DNA of 64,000 nt from Brachybacterium squillarum M-6-3 (lineage in GTDB: Bacteria; Actinomycetota; Actinomycetes; Actinomycetales; Dermabacteraceae): positions 326,378-390,377 of the forward strand of contig NZ_AGBX01000006.1 in NCBI RefSeq assembly GCF_000225825.1. The letters run 5' to 3'. Below the pieces are notes generated by a model. That model was not told the DNA's origin and did not search any database. It was given only the letters and a program-made list of their open reading frames with translations. Every line of letters starts with the position of its first letter. The stretch's first letter is position 1. A program made the translations under genes and the position numbers. Positions 1 through 9,673 of the stretch are shown piece after piece.

Positions 1-387
1 GCCGCGGCCGTCCGGCCCCGGGGTGAACGTGCCCACGTGCAGCTCGTAGATCACGGCGCCGCGCAGGTCCGCCCCCGCCCACGGCGCGGCCTCGGCGCGC
101 AGGGCGGCCAGGTCCACGACCTCGCTGGGGCCATGGACGCCGTCCGGCTGGGAGAGCGAGCGCGGGTCCGGGATCCAGGGGCCGTCGTCGTCGATGCGGA
201 AGGCATAGCGGGTGCCGGGCTCGGCGGCGACGCCGGGCAGGGTGAACCAGCCGTCCTCGCTGCGGGTCATCGGCCGCGCCGCGTCGCCGAGGCGGATCTC
301 GACCTGCTCGGCGGCGGGCGCCCACAGGGCGTAGCGGCCGCGGTCCACGGCAGGCAGCGGGGCAGGGGTCGCGTCCTGGGGTGCCAT
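1..387 (-). CDS. treZ: malto-oligosyltrehalose trehalohydrolase, N-terminal part (runs off the left edge)
   Basis: TreZ releases trehalose by hydrolysing the terminal maltooligosyl-trehalose made by TreY. Only the first 129 codons are in the window. They read as the family's N-terminal beta-sandwich (GRYALWAPAAEQVEIRL) followed by the start of the catalytic barrel, VIYELHVGTFTPGPDGRG, which is characteristic of TreZ and GlgX-like GH13 enzymes. The ATG at 387 overlaps the treY stop by one base (TGATG), so the two are translationally coupled. Gene order glgX-treY-treZ supports TreZ over another GH13 member. The catalytic residues lie outside the window. Confidence 0.9.
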   Translation of the reverse strand, partial: MAPQDATPAPLPAVDRGRYALWAPAAEQVEIRLGDAARPMTRSEDGWFTLPGVAAEPGTRYAFRIDDDGPWIPDPRSLSQPDGVHGPSEVVDLAALRAEAAPWAGADLRGAVIYELHVGTFTPGPDGRG

Positions 388-3005
388 CAGGCGGTCTCCT
401 CCTCGGGCAGCTCGTCCGCGCTCACGGTGCGGAACACCTCGGTCATGGTGGTCTCGCCGCGGCGCACCAGCAGCGCCACGGGCCAGTCGGTCAGCAGCTC
501 GGCCAGACGCACGGTGCCGCCGGCGATCTCCCGGCCGGTCAGTGCGTCGCGCCAGCGGCCCTCGGGCAGCTCCAGGCGCGCATCGCCCCAGCCGCCCCGC
601 TGGGCCAGGCCGTGGGCCAGACGGGTGACGACCGTGACGGCCTCCAGGGGGCCCTCCCCGACACCGCGGCCGAAGGCCAGGGCGTGCGCCGTGGAGGTGG
701 GCAGCGGACGGTAGGTGGCCTCGCGGCCGCGGAACAGCTCGGGCCGCTCCTGGCGCAGCACCAGCGCCCGATGGGTCAGCCACTGCTTCTCGTCGCCGAT
801 GCCGTCGGGGCGGCGTCCGGCGATCATGCGGTCCAGCCGCTCGGCGTGAGCGGCGTGGTCCACGGGACGCCGGTTGTCCGGATCCACCAGGGACAGGTCC
901 ACGGTCTCGTTGCCCTGGTAGATGTCGGGCACGCCCGGCATGGTCAGCTGCACCAGCTTCTGGCCGAGGATCGCGGAGCGCTGCACCGGCAGGGTGCGGC
1001 GGGTCCAGGCGGTGAGGATCTCGTCGACGGCGGGACTGGCCACGGACGCGCGAGCCAGGTCCAGCACCTGCTGCTCGTACTCCGGCTCCTGGTCGGTCCA
1101 GGTGGTGTGGGTCTTCGCCTCCCGCATCGCCTTGGTGAGGTAGTCCGTGATCCGCTCGGCGGTGATCCGCTCCGCAGCGGCGCCCGGCAGGTCCCAGCAG
1201 GCGGCCAGGGTCTGCCACAGCAGCAGCTCCACGGCGCCGTCCACCCGGTCCCCGCGGTGCTCGGCGGTGGCGCGGTCCAGGTCCTGCACCACCACGGCCC
1301 ACTCCAGCGGCTGCTCCGTGAGCACCGCCAGACGCGCCCGCACGTCCTCGCTGCGCTTGGTGTCGTGGGTGGACAAGGTGGTCATCGAGTCCGGGCGGGT
1401 GCGCACCATGTCCAGCGCGTGGTCGTGCAGGTCGTCCGGGTCCACGCCGATCCGGTCCGGGTCCGCGCCCACCTCGGTGACCGGCAGGAACCGCGGGTAA
1501 CGGTAGAAGGCGGTGTCCTCCAGCGCCTTCGCGTGCACGGGCCCGCAGGTCTGCGCGAAGCGGATGATCACCTCGGCGCGCTGGGCGCTCGCCGTGCGGC
1601 CGGCGCTGCCGATCTCGTCGCCGCACACCAGCGCCACCACGGTCTCCAGCGTCGCCACCACGTCCTCGTCCTCGCCCAGGCGGTCCCGGGAGCGCGCGGC
1701 GGCCTGCTCGATCACCGCCCGCTCGGAGCCGGGGGCGGGCTCGCCGGGCACGATGTACGCCCGGTAGCGGTCCATCGAGGCCAGCAGCGCGACGACGACC
1801 TTCTGGATGTTGCGCCGGGTGGTGTCGCGCAGGCGGATGTCGTCCTGGCAGATGCGGTGGATCAGCGAGGTGAGGCGCTCGATCTCCGCCCACAGGCTGG
1901 TGGTGACGATGAGGTCCGTGGACTCCGCGGCGATCTCGTCGAAGGGGCGCAGGTCGCCGGTGCGGCGCTGCCACAGGTGGGTGAGCCCCAGGGCGCCGTG
2001 AGGGTCGTGGAACAGGCCGCCGACCCGCCACAGGGCGTCGTAGCCGGTGGTGCCCGCGCAGGGGAAGTCCCCGGGCAGCTGCTCCTCGCCCTCCAGGATC
2101 TTCTCCACCACGGTCCAGGCGCCGCCGGTGGCGGCCTCCAGATCGCGCAGGTAGCCGCGCGGGTCGGCCAGGCCGTCGGGATGGTCGATGCGGTAGCCGT
2201 CGATGACTCCCTCGCCCTGCAGTCGTAGCAGCGTCGCGTGAGTGGCCTCGAAGACGCTGGGCAGCTCCACGCGCACCGCGGCCAGGGTGTCCACGTCGAA
2301 GAAGCGCCGGTAGTTCAGCTCGTCGTCGGCGACCTTCCAGTACGCCAGGCGGTACCACTGCCGCTCCAGCAGGTCCGCCAGCCCCAGGTGCTCGGTGCCC
2401 GCCGCGATCGGCAGCACGTGGTCGTAGTAGCGCACCACCGGCTCCTCGGCGAGGCCGCCGTCGGGCTGGGGGATCTCCTCCCGGCCCACGGTGACCTCCC
2501 CGTCGGCCAGCACGGAGCCGATCGGCCGGCCCAGCACCGGCACCAGCACGGCCCTCTCGGCCGGGTCCAGATCGAACCACTCGGCATAGGGGGAGGCAGG
2601 GCCGTCGCGCAGCACCGACCACAGGGCGCCGTTGTGCCAGATCGGGGTGGGGATCGCCATGTGGTTGGGCACCACGTCGACGATGATCCCCATGCCGTGC
2701 TCGTGCGCTGTCGCGGCGAGGGCCCGCAGGCCGTCCTCGCCGCCGATGTCCTCGCTGATGCGGGAGTGGTCGACCACGTCGTAGCCGTGCATCGAGCCGG
2801 GCGCCGCCTGCAGCACGGGGGAGCAGAACAGGTGCCCCACGCCGAGCCGCGCCAGGTAGGGCACCAGCGCGGCCGCGTCGGCCGTGGTGAAGCCCGCGTG
2901 CAGCTGCAGCCGGTACGTCGAGCTGGGCACCGCCGCGGCCGAGGCCGTGGGGAGCTCGGCGGTGCGGGTGTCGGGACGGGGGCGGGCCCCCTCGGTGGCG
3001 TTCAC
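387..3005 (-). CDS. treY: malto-oligosyltrehalose synthase
   Basis: TreY isomerises the reducing-end alpha-1,4 bond of maltooligosaccharides to the alpha,alpha-1,1 bond of trehalose. The 872-residue product starts GTG at 3005 with a GGAG Shine-Dalgarno sequence seven bases upstream. After a roughly 28-residue extension the family start STYRLQLHAGFT is visible, then HLFCSPVLQAAPGSMHGYDV, DVVPNHMA, the catalytic-region motif GYRIDHPDGLADP and VVEKILEGEEQLP, and near the C-terminus MPGVPDIYQGNE. It is slightly long for the family. The gap to glgX is 55 bp, so a single glgX-treY-treZ transcript is likely. Confidence 0.95.
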   Translation of the reverse strand: MNATEGARPRPDTRTAELPTASAAAVPSSTYRLQLHAGFTTADAAALVPYLARLGVGHLFCSPVLQAAPGSMHGYDVVDHSRISEDIGGEDGLRALAATAHEHGMGIIVDVVPNHMAIPTPIWHNGALWSVLRDGPASPYAEWFDLDPAERAVLVPVLGRPIGSVLADGEVTVGREEIPQPDGGLAEEPVVRYYDHVLPIAAGTEHLGLADLLERQWYRLAYWKVADDELNYRRFFDVDTLAAVRVELPSVFEATHATLLRLQGEGVIDGYRIDHPDGLADPRGYLRDLEAATGGAWTVVEKILEGEEQLPGDFPCAGTTGYDALWRVGGLFHDPHGALGLTHLWQRRTGDLRPFDEIAAESTDLIVTTSLWAEIERLTSLIHRICQDDIRLRDTTRRNIQKVVVALLASMDRYRAYIVPGEPAPGSERAVIEQAAARSRDRLGEDEDVVATLETVVALVCGDEIGSAGRTASAQRAEVIIRFAQTCGPVHAKALEDTAFYRYPRFLPVTEVGADPDRIGVDPDDLHDHALDMVRTRPDSMTTLSTHDTKRSEDVRARLAVLTEQPLEWAVVVQDLDRATAEHRGDRVDGAVELLLWQTLAACWDLPGAAAERITAERITDYLTKAMREAKTHTTWTDQEPEYEQQVLDLARASVASPAVDEILTAWTRRTLPVQRSAILGQKLVQLTMPGVPDIYQGNETVDLSLVDPDNRRPVDHAAHAERLDRMIAGRRPDGIGDEKQWLTHRALVLRQERPELFRGREATYRPLPTSTAHALAFGRGVGEGPLEAVTVVTRLAHGLAQRGGWGDARLELPEGRWRDALTGREIAGGTVRLAELLTDWPVALLVRRGETTMTEVFRTVSADELPEEETA

Positions 3006-3060
3006 GATCGTGCTCCGCTCCTTCGTGGGGGCCGCGCCCCCGGGGGTGGGGTGGGCCGGC

Positions 3061-5229
<2,169 letters not shown>

Positions 5230-5235
5230 GGGCCC

Positions 5236-5241
5236 AGGCTA
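5236..5241 (-). promoter_or_regulatory. candidate -10 box of glgX (leaderless)
   Basis: On the minus strand TAGCCT ends six bases before the glgX ATG at 5229, the spacing expected when transcription starts on the start codon. No ribosome binding site precedes the ATG and no clear -35 is seen. Confidence 0.45.
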
Positions 5242-5375
5242 ACCGCATTGGTCCGGATTCCCGCGGGAGGTGACCGCCCGTGCGGTGTTCGTCTCCGGTC
5301 CTTGACCCCGGTCGCCCCGCGTGGGGCCCGGTCACCCCGTGTGGGCGCCGGCTCGAGGGGTCGGTGGCCGGGGTG

Positions 5376-5454
5376 CTGTCCATGAGATGGAGCGTGGGAG
5401 GCAGTGCCTCCCCTATGGCGAGGCACTGCCTCCCTGACTCCATCTCATGGACAG
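5376..5454. repeat. 79-bp near-perfect palindrome, element 1 of a three-member family
   Basis: The outer arms are 17 bp and perfect (CTGTCCATGAGATGGAG at 5376-5392; its complement at 5438-5454). A 3x3 internal loop follows, then a perfect 15-bp inner stem (5396-5410 with 5420-5434) closed by nine bases. Two further intergenic elements of exactly the same length and with the same CTGTCCA/TGGACAG ends lie at 6471-6549 and 9674-9752. It sits between the glgX start and the terminator of the leftward tRNA group. There is no T tract, so a simple terminator is unlikely. No target duplication is obvious. Confidence 0.85.
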
Positions 5455-5494
5455 GTCGCGGGGCGTCTCGTCGCGCGCAGGAGCCGGACATGCG

Positions 5495-5526
5495 GAACGG
5501 CCCCGGTCGTGGGACCGGGGCCGTTC
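5495..5526 (-). terminator. terminator of the leftward tRNA-Gly/tRNA-Val unit
   Basis: A perfect 14-bp stem (GAACGGCCCCGGTC and its complement) with a four-base loop begins ten bases past the 3' end of the minus-strand tRNA-Val. The same stem follows the plus-strand tRNA-Val(GAC) at 6379-6410. Confidence 0.75.
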
Positions 5527-5535
5527 ATCAAGGGG

Positions 5536-5607
5536 TGGGCGATACTGGGTTCGAACCAGTGACCTCTTCCGTGTCAGGGAAGCGCGCTACCGCTGCGCCA
5601 ATCGCCC
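5536..5607 (-). tRNA. tRNA-Val(GAC)
   Basis: A 72-nt cloverleaf: acceptor GGGCGAT/ATCGCCC, anticodon arm CTTCC-CTGACAC-GGAAG with anticodon GAC, T arm with GGTTCGAACCC. The CCA end is not encoded. It is identical to the plus-strand copy at 6300-6371. Confidence 0.95.
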
Positions 5608-5630
5608 GTGCACCCGAGGGTGGGAAGGAT

Positions 5631-5706
5631 TGGAGCGGACGACGGGACTCGAACCCGCGACCCTCACCTTGGCAAGGTGATGCTCTACCAACTGAGCCAC
5701 GTCCGC
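5631..5706 (-). tRNA. tRNA-Gly(GCC)
   Basis: Acceptor stem GCGGACG/CGTCCGC, anticodon arm TCACC-TTGCCAA-GGTGA with anticodon GCC, T loop GTTCGAGTC. The CCA is present in the DNA at 5633-5631. It is the same tRNA as the plus-strand copy at 6066-6138. It is transcribed first, followed by tRNA-Val(GAC). Confidence 0.95.
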
Positions 5707-5731
5707 GTATCGGCGATGCCGACGAGGGACC

Positions 5732-5760
5732 ACTGTAGGGCCGCCCCGGGGTGGGCGCAA
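5732..5760 (-). promoter_or_regulatory. promoter of the leftward tRNA unit
   Basis: On the minus strand TTGCGC (5760-5755) and TACAGT (5737-5732) are separated by exactly 17 bp, placing the start about 20 bases before the 5' end of tRNA-Gly. This is the best -35/-10 pair in the window. The rest of 5707-5959 holds no gene. Confidence 0.6.
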
Positions 5761-5902
5761 ACCGTCGGGCCCGCCCGTGTCCGAGGTCACCGCCGGAGCG
5801 TGTGCACGTGACCAGGGTCGACGGCGGCGGCACGAGAGGGGTGGAGGGACGGGTGGACGTAGGTCACACGCCGCCTGGTCCGGTGCACCCCCGGGATTCG
5901 TG

Positions 5903-5908
5903 TAGGCT
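5903..5908 (+). promoter_or_regulatory. candidate -10 of the rightward tRNA unit
   Basis: TGTAGGCT gives an extended -10 (TAGGCT) about 50 bases before tRNA-Val(CAC). No convincing -35 at 17 bp. Likely drives the four plus-strand tRNAs. Confidence 0.4.
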
Positions 5909-5959
5909 GGTCCAGGTCCGAAACGGCGCCTCTCACGGGTGGCGGGACGGATGACCTCC

Positions 5960-6031
5960 GGGCGATTGGCGCAGTGGTAGCGCGCTTCCTTCACACGGAA
6001 GAGGTCACTGGTTCGAACCCAGTATCGCCCA
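5960..6031 (+). tRNA. tRNA-Val(CAC)
   Basis: 72 nt. Anticodon arm CTTCC-TTCACAC-GGAAG gives anticodon CAC. The rest is nearly identical to the tRNA-Val(GAC) copies, so the two isoacceptors derive from one duplication. CCA is not encoded. Confidence 0.95.
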
Positions 6032-6065
6032 CGCAGACCGGATGCCCCGGCATCCCCTGCGGTAC

Positions 6066-6138
6066 GCGGACGTGGCTCAGTTGGTAGAGCATCACCTTGC
6101 CAAGGTGAGGGTCGCGGGTTCGAGTCCCGTCGTCCGCT
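6066..6138 (+). tRNA. tRNA-Gly(GCC)
   Basis: 73 nt, same sequence as the minus-strand tRNA-Gly(GCC) at 5706-5634: anticodon loop TTGCCAA, anticodon GCC. The bases after the discriminator are CCG, so CCA is not encoded here, unlike the other copy. Confidence 0.95.
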
Positions 6139-6202
6139 CCGATGAGGCGGCGCTCCCGATCGTGGATCGGGGGCGCCGTGTCGTCAGATGCACCAGCATC
6201 CT

Positions 6203-6276
6203 GGTGGGTTGGCCGAGAGGCGAGGCAACGGCCTGCAAAGCCGTGTACACGGGTTCGAATCCCGTACCCACCTCCA
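6203..6276 (+). tRNA. tRNA-Cys(GCA)
   Basis: Acceptor GGTGGGT/ACCCACC, anticodon arm ACGGC-CTGCAAA-GCCGT with anticodon GCA, T arm GGGTTCGAATCCC, CCA encoded at 6274-6276. The Gly-Cys-Val order in one transcript is common in actinobacteria. Confidence 0.95.
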
Positions 6277-6299
6277 CCGTCGCCCCCGGGCGGCGGCCC

Positions 6300-6371
6300 G
6301 GGCGATTGGCGCAGCGGTAGCGCGCTTCCCTGACACGGAAGAGGTCACTGGTTCGAACCCAGTATCGCCCA
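6300..6371 (+). tRNA. tRNA-Val(GAC)
   Basis: 72 nt, identical to the minus-strand copy at 5607-5536, anticodon GAC. It is last of the rightward group and is followed by the same GC-rich hairpin as its twin. Confidence 0.95.
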
Positions 6372-6378
6372 CCCCCAC

Positions 6379-6410
6379 GAACGGCCCCGGTCCCCCGACC
6401 GGGGCCGTTC
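6379..6410 (+). terminator. terminator of the rightward tRNA unit
   Basis: A 14-bp stem GAACGGCCCCGGTC with its complement and a CCCC loop, seven bases after tRNA-Val(GAC). Stem and flank match the hairpin at 5495-5526 in inverted orientation. Confidence 0.75.
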
Positions 6411-6470
6411 CGCATGCCCGGGTCCCGCGCCGCCCCGCCACCCGCCGCCGCGCCCTCGCCTCACCGGTCG

Positions 6471-6549
6471 CTGTCCATCGGATGCACTCAGATCGCAGGC
6501 GGCGTGCACGTGGCAGGCGACATGTCATCTGGGTGCATCGGATGGACAG
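6471..6549. repeat. 79-bp palindrome, element 2
   Basis: It starts CTGTCCATCGGATGCAC and ends with GTGCATCGGATGGACAG. The outer 23 bp pair with two mismatches; 29 of 39 positions pair around base 40. Length and ends equal those of elements at 5376 and 9674; the interior differs. It lies in the 384-bp gap between the tRNA terminator and the lipoprotein gene. No ORF in this gap is credible. Confidence 0.8.
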
Positions 6550-6627
6550 GGCCTCTCACGGCCGGCGCGAGGCCGGGGCCGAGCGTTCCGGCACGGCGTG
6601 GGCTCGCCGGTCGGTGTCGTGTCGCAG

Positions 6628-6706
6628 GATCGCGACCGGCCGCCGCGGGACCGCGACCTGATCGCGACCTGACCGCGACATCCACCGACCTGCACGCCGG
6701 TACGGT
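6628..6706 (+). promoter_or_regulatory. phased direct repeats and promoter of the lipoprotein/OmpA/two-component operon
   Basis: Four copies of GAYCGCGACM begin at 6628, 6649, 6660 and 6671, so three are spaced exactly 11 bp and the first two 21 bp. A candidate -10, TACGGT, lies at 6701-6706, so the last repeat occupies the place of the -35. Eleven-bp direct repeats over a weak -35 are the usual binding pattern of PhoB/OmpR-type regulators. The operon encodes such a regulator, so autoregulation is a reasonable inference. Confidence 0.5.
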
Positions 6707-6755
6707 CGTGACCAGGACGGCGGCAGCGGGTCGCCGGGTGACGGAGGGGACGGAC

Positions 6756-7421
6756 ATGCAGACGACGACGCGACACCGGGTCCGGGGGATCCGAGCACGT
6801 GCCCTGGGCGGATTGGTGGTGGCGGGGCTGGCGCTGAGCGGGTGCAGCCTCGGGCTGGACGGCGGCAGCGGCGGCGCGTCGCAGGAGGAGTCGACGAGCG
6901 CGGCCGCCCCGGAGGACGGAGAGGCCGCCTCGGACGGGGGCGGTAGCGACTCCGAGGGCGACGAGGAAGCCGTCGTCGACGAGGGGGCCGCGGCCGCGGG
7001 CGTGGACCTCACCGACCTCGGCGAGCCGGTCGCCACGGCCGAGATCCAGGCCGTGGTCGAGGGCGACGACGAGGCCACGATGACCGTCTCCCTGTACGGC
7101 CTGGAGCGGCAGGGGGAGACCGTCGTGGCCACCTACAGCTTCCTCGTGCACAGCGACAGCACCGAGGACCGCTGGATCTACCACTACCTCGGGAACCAGG
7201 CCTGGGAGCCGTACCTGATCGACTCCGCGAACCTCAACCGCCACGGCGTGCTGGGCGACTACCCGGAGCTGGCCATGACCGATTACCAGGGCGCGAAGTT
7301 CCGGCCGGGTCAGGCCTTCTACGCCTACGCCTCCTTCGCCGCCCCTGCCGAGGACGTCGAGACCATGGACGTGATGATGGTGGGCGGGGCGCCGCTGGTC
7401 ACCGAGGTCCCGATCCGATGA
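6756..7421 (+). CDS. putative lipoprotein of unknown function
   Basis: 221 residues starting ATG at 6756 behind GGAGGGG. The start gives a signal peptide ending in the lipobox LALSGC (Cys about residue 30), then a low-complexity Gly/Ser/Glu/Asp linker to about residue 80. The rest looks like an extracellular beta-rich domain (VSLYGLERQGETVVATYSFL; later GAKFRPGQAFYAYASFAAP). I recognise no family. It overlaps the OmpA-domain gene by ATGA, so the two are probably made together. The longer frame open from 6414 crosses element 2 and the promoter region and is not used. Confidence 0.7.
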   Translation: MQTTTRHRVRGIRARALGGLVVAGLALSGCSLGLDGGSGGASQEESTSAAAPEDGEAASDGGGSDSEGDEEAVVDEGAAAAGVDLTDLGEPVATAEIQAVVEGDDEATMTVSLYGLERQGETVVATYSFLVHSDSTEDRWIYHYLGNQAWEPYLIDSANLNRHGVLGDYPELAMTDYQGAKFRPGQAFYAYASFAAPAEDVETMDVMMVGGAPLVTEVPIR

Positions 7422-7927
7422 GGCGCCGCATCCCGTCAGCGCTCGGCGCCCTGGGGCTGCTGCTGCTCGCTGCCCCCACGGCGCTCGCCGAGGAGGACGT
7501 GATCCCGCTGTCGACCAACATCGTGCCCCTGGCCACGAACATCACACCGCTGGCCGAGGTGGAGGAGGGCGAGGAGGGCACCACGATCACCCTGAGCTCG
7601 GATGTCCTCTTCGACACCGGCTCGGCGGAGCTCAGCGAGGCCGCCGCCACCCGCATCGAGGACCTCGTCCAGGAGGTGCCGGAGGGCGCGGAGGTCTCCG
7701 TGTCCGGTCACACCGATGACGTGCCCTTCTCCGGCCAGGGGGGCAACCAGGCCCTGTCCGAGTCCCGCGCCGACGCCGTGGCCGCCGTGATCACCGAGGC
7801 CCGGCCGGACCTCGACCTCGAGGTCGCGGGGTACGGGGAGAGCCGTCCCGTGGCCGACGGCGACGAGGCCGCGGCCCGGGCCCAGAACCGCCGGGTGGAG
7901 ATCCGCTACGACGGGGACGGGGGATGA
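7418..7927 (+). CDS. secreted OmpA/MotB C-terminal domain protein
   Basis: 169 residues: a Sec signal peptide (about 1-24, cleavage near ALA-EED), a short spacer, then a complete OmpA-like peptidoglycan-binding fold (about 50-166). Visible landmarks are SDVLFDTGSAELSE, VSGHTDDVPF, LSESRADAVAAVI, GYGESRP and NRRVEIRY. Such domains usually bind diaminopimelate-type peptidoglycan. There is no beta-barrel and no transmembrane anchor, so the mature protein is probably wall-associated. It overlaps both neighbours by ATGA. Coupling to a two-component system suggests a link between the wall and signalling; this is inference. Confidence 0.8.
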   Translation: MRRRIPSALGALGLLLLAAPTALAEEDVIPLSTNIVPLATNITPLAEVEEGEEGTTITLSSDVLFDTGSAELSEAAATRIEDLVQEVPEGAEVSVSGHTDDVPFSGQGGNQALSESRADAVAAVITEARPDLDLEVAGYGESRPVADGDEAAARAQNRRVEIRYDGDGG

Positions 7928-8655
7928 GCGCGGCGCCGGCTCCCGAGCACCGTCCGCGGGTGCTGCTGGTCGACGACGATGCCACCATCACCGCCCACCT
8001 GCCCGCGGTGATGGCACGCAGCGGCCTGGACGTGGAGGTCGCCGAGGACGGGGTGCAGGCGCTGGAGAGCATCGCCCGCTCCCGCCCCGAACTGGTGGTC
8101 CTCGACGTGCTGATGCCCCGGATGGACGGACGTGAGGCCCTGCGGCGGATCCGGGCCGACGACCGCTGGCTGCCGGTGATCCTGCTGACCGAGGTGGGGG
8201 AGACCTTCGAGCGGGCCGCGGCGCTGGACGAGGGGGCCGACGACTACCTCACCAAGCCCTTCGACCCCGTGGAGCTGCTGGCCCGGGCCCGTGCGGTGCT
8301 GCGCCGCAGCGGGGACGGGACCGTCCCGCTGAGTGCGGCAGCGGGCCTGCGCGCCGGGCAGCTGAGCCTGGACCGTCCCGCGCGACGGGTCCACCTCGCC
8401 GGCCGCGAGCGCTCTCTGACCCCACGCGCCTTCGCCCTGCTGGAGTTCCTGATGTCCCACCCGCAGGAGGCCTTCCCCCGCGAGCGTCTGCTGCAGACCG
8501 TCTGGGGCTTCGAAGCCGTGGTCACCACGCGGGCCGTCGATCATCGGGTGGCGGAGATCCGGCGGGTGCTCGAGGACGACGCCGCCGATCCCCGCTACCT
8601 GGAGACCGTGCCCGGCGCCGGGTACCGCTTCCGCGCCCCGGTGGTGCGGGCGTGA
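7924..8655 (+). CDS. OmpR/PhoB-family response regulator
   Basis: 243 residues. The receiver domain (about 12-126) carries the acidic pocket DDD at 17-19, phosphoacceptor Asp61 (VVLDVLMP) and Lys111 (YLTKPFD). The winged-helix DNA-binding domain (about 148-240) has LTPRAFALLEFLM, VWGFEAVVTTRAVDHRVAEIRR and ETVPGAGYRF, typical of the family. It overlaps the OmpA-domain gene by ATGA and the kinase by GTGA. It probably acts on the 11-bp repeats upstream of the operon. Confidence 0.92.
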   Translation: MSAAPAPEHRPRVLLVDDDATITAHLPAVMARSGLDVEVAEDGVQALESIARSRPELVVLDVLMPRMDGREALRRIRADDRWLPVILLTEVGETFERAAALDEGADDYLTKPFDPVELLARARAVLRRSGDGTVPLSAAAGLRAGQLSLDRPARRVHLAGRERSLTPRAFALLEFLMSHPQEAFPRERLLQTVWGFEAVVTTRAVDHRVAEIRRVLEDDAADPRYLETVPGAGYRFRAPVVRA

Positions 8656-9614
8656 GCGGGACCGCGGGCCCGGCACGGCGCGGGCCGCACGTGCTCCGAC
8701 TCTCCCTGCTGGCTGCCGCCCCGCTCCTCGCGGGGCTCGCGATCTCGCTGCTGTGGCGGCTGCTGGCCACCGGCCGTGAGCTGATCGCCACCCTGGCCCT
8801 GCCGTGGCTGCCGGCCGCGGCGGGTGCCGTCCTGACCGCACTGGCCGTCGTCGTGCTGCTGGGCGCGATCCCGCTGCGGCGGGCCGCCGCGCGCGGGCAC
8901 CAGCGGGAGCTGGAGGCGCAGGAGGAGCGCCACCGCCGTCTGCTGCGCCGGCTCGACCACGAGCTGAAGAACCCCGTCCAGGGGATCCGGGCGGCCGTCG
9001 CCGACGAACCCTCCGAGCACCAGCGCGCCAGCATCGACGCCCAGGCCCGCCGCCTCACCGGGCTGCTGGCCGACCTGCGCCGGATCGGGGAGGTCGAGCA
9101 CACCGCCCTGGAGCTGACCGCGGTGGACGTCCCCGCCCTGCTCGAGGAGGCCCTGGCCGGGCTGGAGGACGCCCCCGGCGCCGGCGAGAGACGCCTCTCC
9201 CTCTCGGTGCCCCGCGCCCCGCGGCCGCTGCCCGCCGTGCGGGCGGACGAGGACCTGCTGTTCCTGGCCGTGACCAACGTGCTCGGCAACGCCCTCAAGT
9301 ACAGCGCGCCCGGCGACGCGATCGAGGTCCGCGCCCGTCAGGACGGCGACGCGGTGGTCCTTGAGATCGCCGACACCGGCCGCGGCATCGCCCCGGAGCA
9401 CCACGACCTGGTGTGGGAGGAGCTCGGACGCGCCCCCGACGCTCGGGACGTGCCCGGTTCGGGCCTCGGCCTGCCCATGGTCCGGGCGATCCTGCAGCGC
9501 CATGGCGGCGCCGCGCACCTGGAGTCCTGGCCCGGCGAGGGCTCGACCGTGATCCTGCGGCTGCCGGTCGCGGGGCCGCGGGAGGACGGCGAGCGTCGGC
9601 AGCGCCGTCGGTGA
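8652..9614 (+). CDS. sensor histidine kinase
   Basis: 320 residues, GTG start overlapping the regulator stop. Two membrane helices (about 14-34 and 50-73) with almost no extracytoplasmic loop, then a coiled-coil region, the H box LRRLDHELKNP with His103, the N box NVLGNALKYS, G1 DTGRGIAPEH and G2 GSGLGLPMV. The lack of an external sensor domain suggests that it senses within the membrane or through a partner. The co-encoded lipoprotein and OmpA-domain protein are obvious candidates (inference). Confidence 0.9.
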   Translation: MSGTAGPARRGPHVLRLSLLAAAPLLAGLAISLLWRLLATGRELIATLALPWLPAAAGAVLTALAVVVLLGAIPLRRAAARGHQRELEAQEERHRRLLRRLDHELKNPVQGIRAAVADEPSEHQRASIDAQARRLTGLLADLRRIGEVEHTALELTAVDVPALLEEALAGLEDAPGAGERRLSLSVPRAPRPLPAVRADEDLLFLAVTNVLGNALKYSAPGDAIEVRARQDGDAVVLEIADTGRGIAPEHHDLVWEELGRAPDARDVPGSGLGLPMVRAILQRHGGAAHLESWPGEGSTVILRLPVAGPREDGERRQRRR

Positions 9615-9673
9615 GCCGGACACCGCGGGTCCCGCCCATCCGAGGCGCCACGCGGCCGGAGGACGTCGCGGGC

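Noticed and set aside
5376..5454. Palindrome as an ordinary terminator of the tRNA unit
   Set aside because: The tRNA unit already has its own hairpin at 5495-5526; the element has no T tract, and two equal-length relatives occur elsewhere.
5528..6415. Short open frames reading through the tRNA genes (with segments such as VAGSSPVVRS)
   Set aside because: These are the familiar false proteins obtained by translating tRNA sequence.
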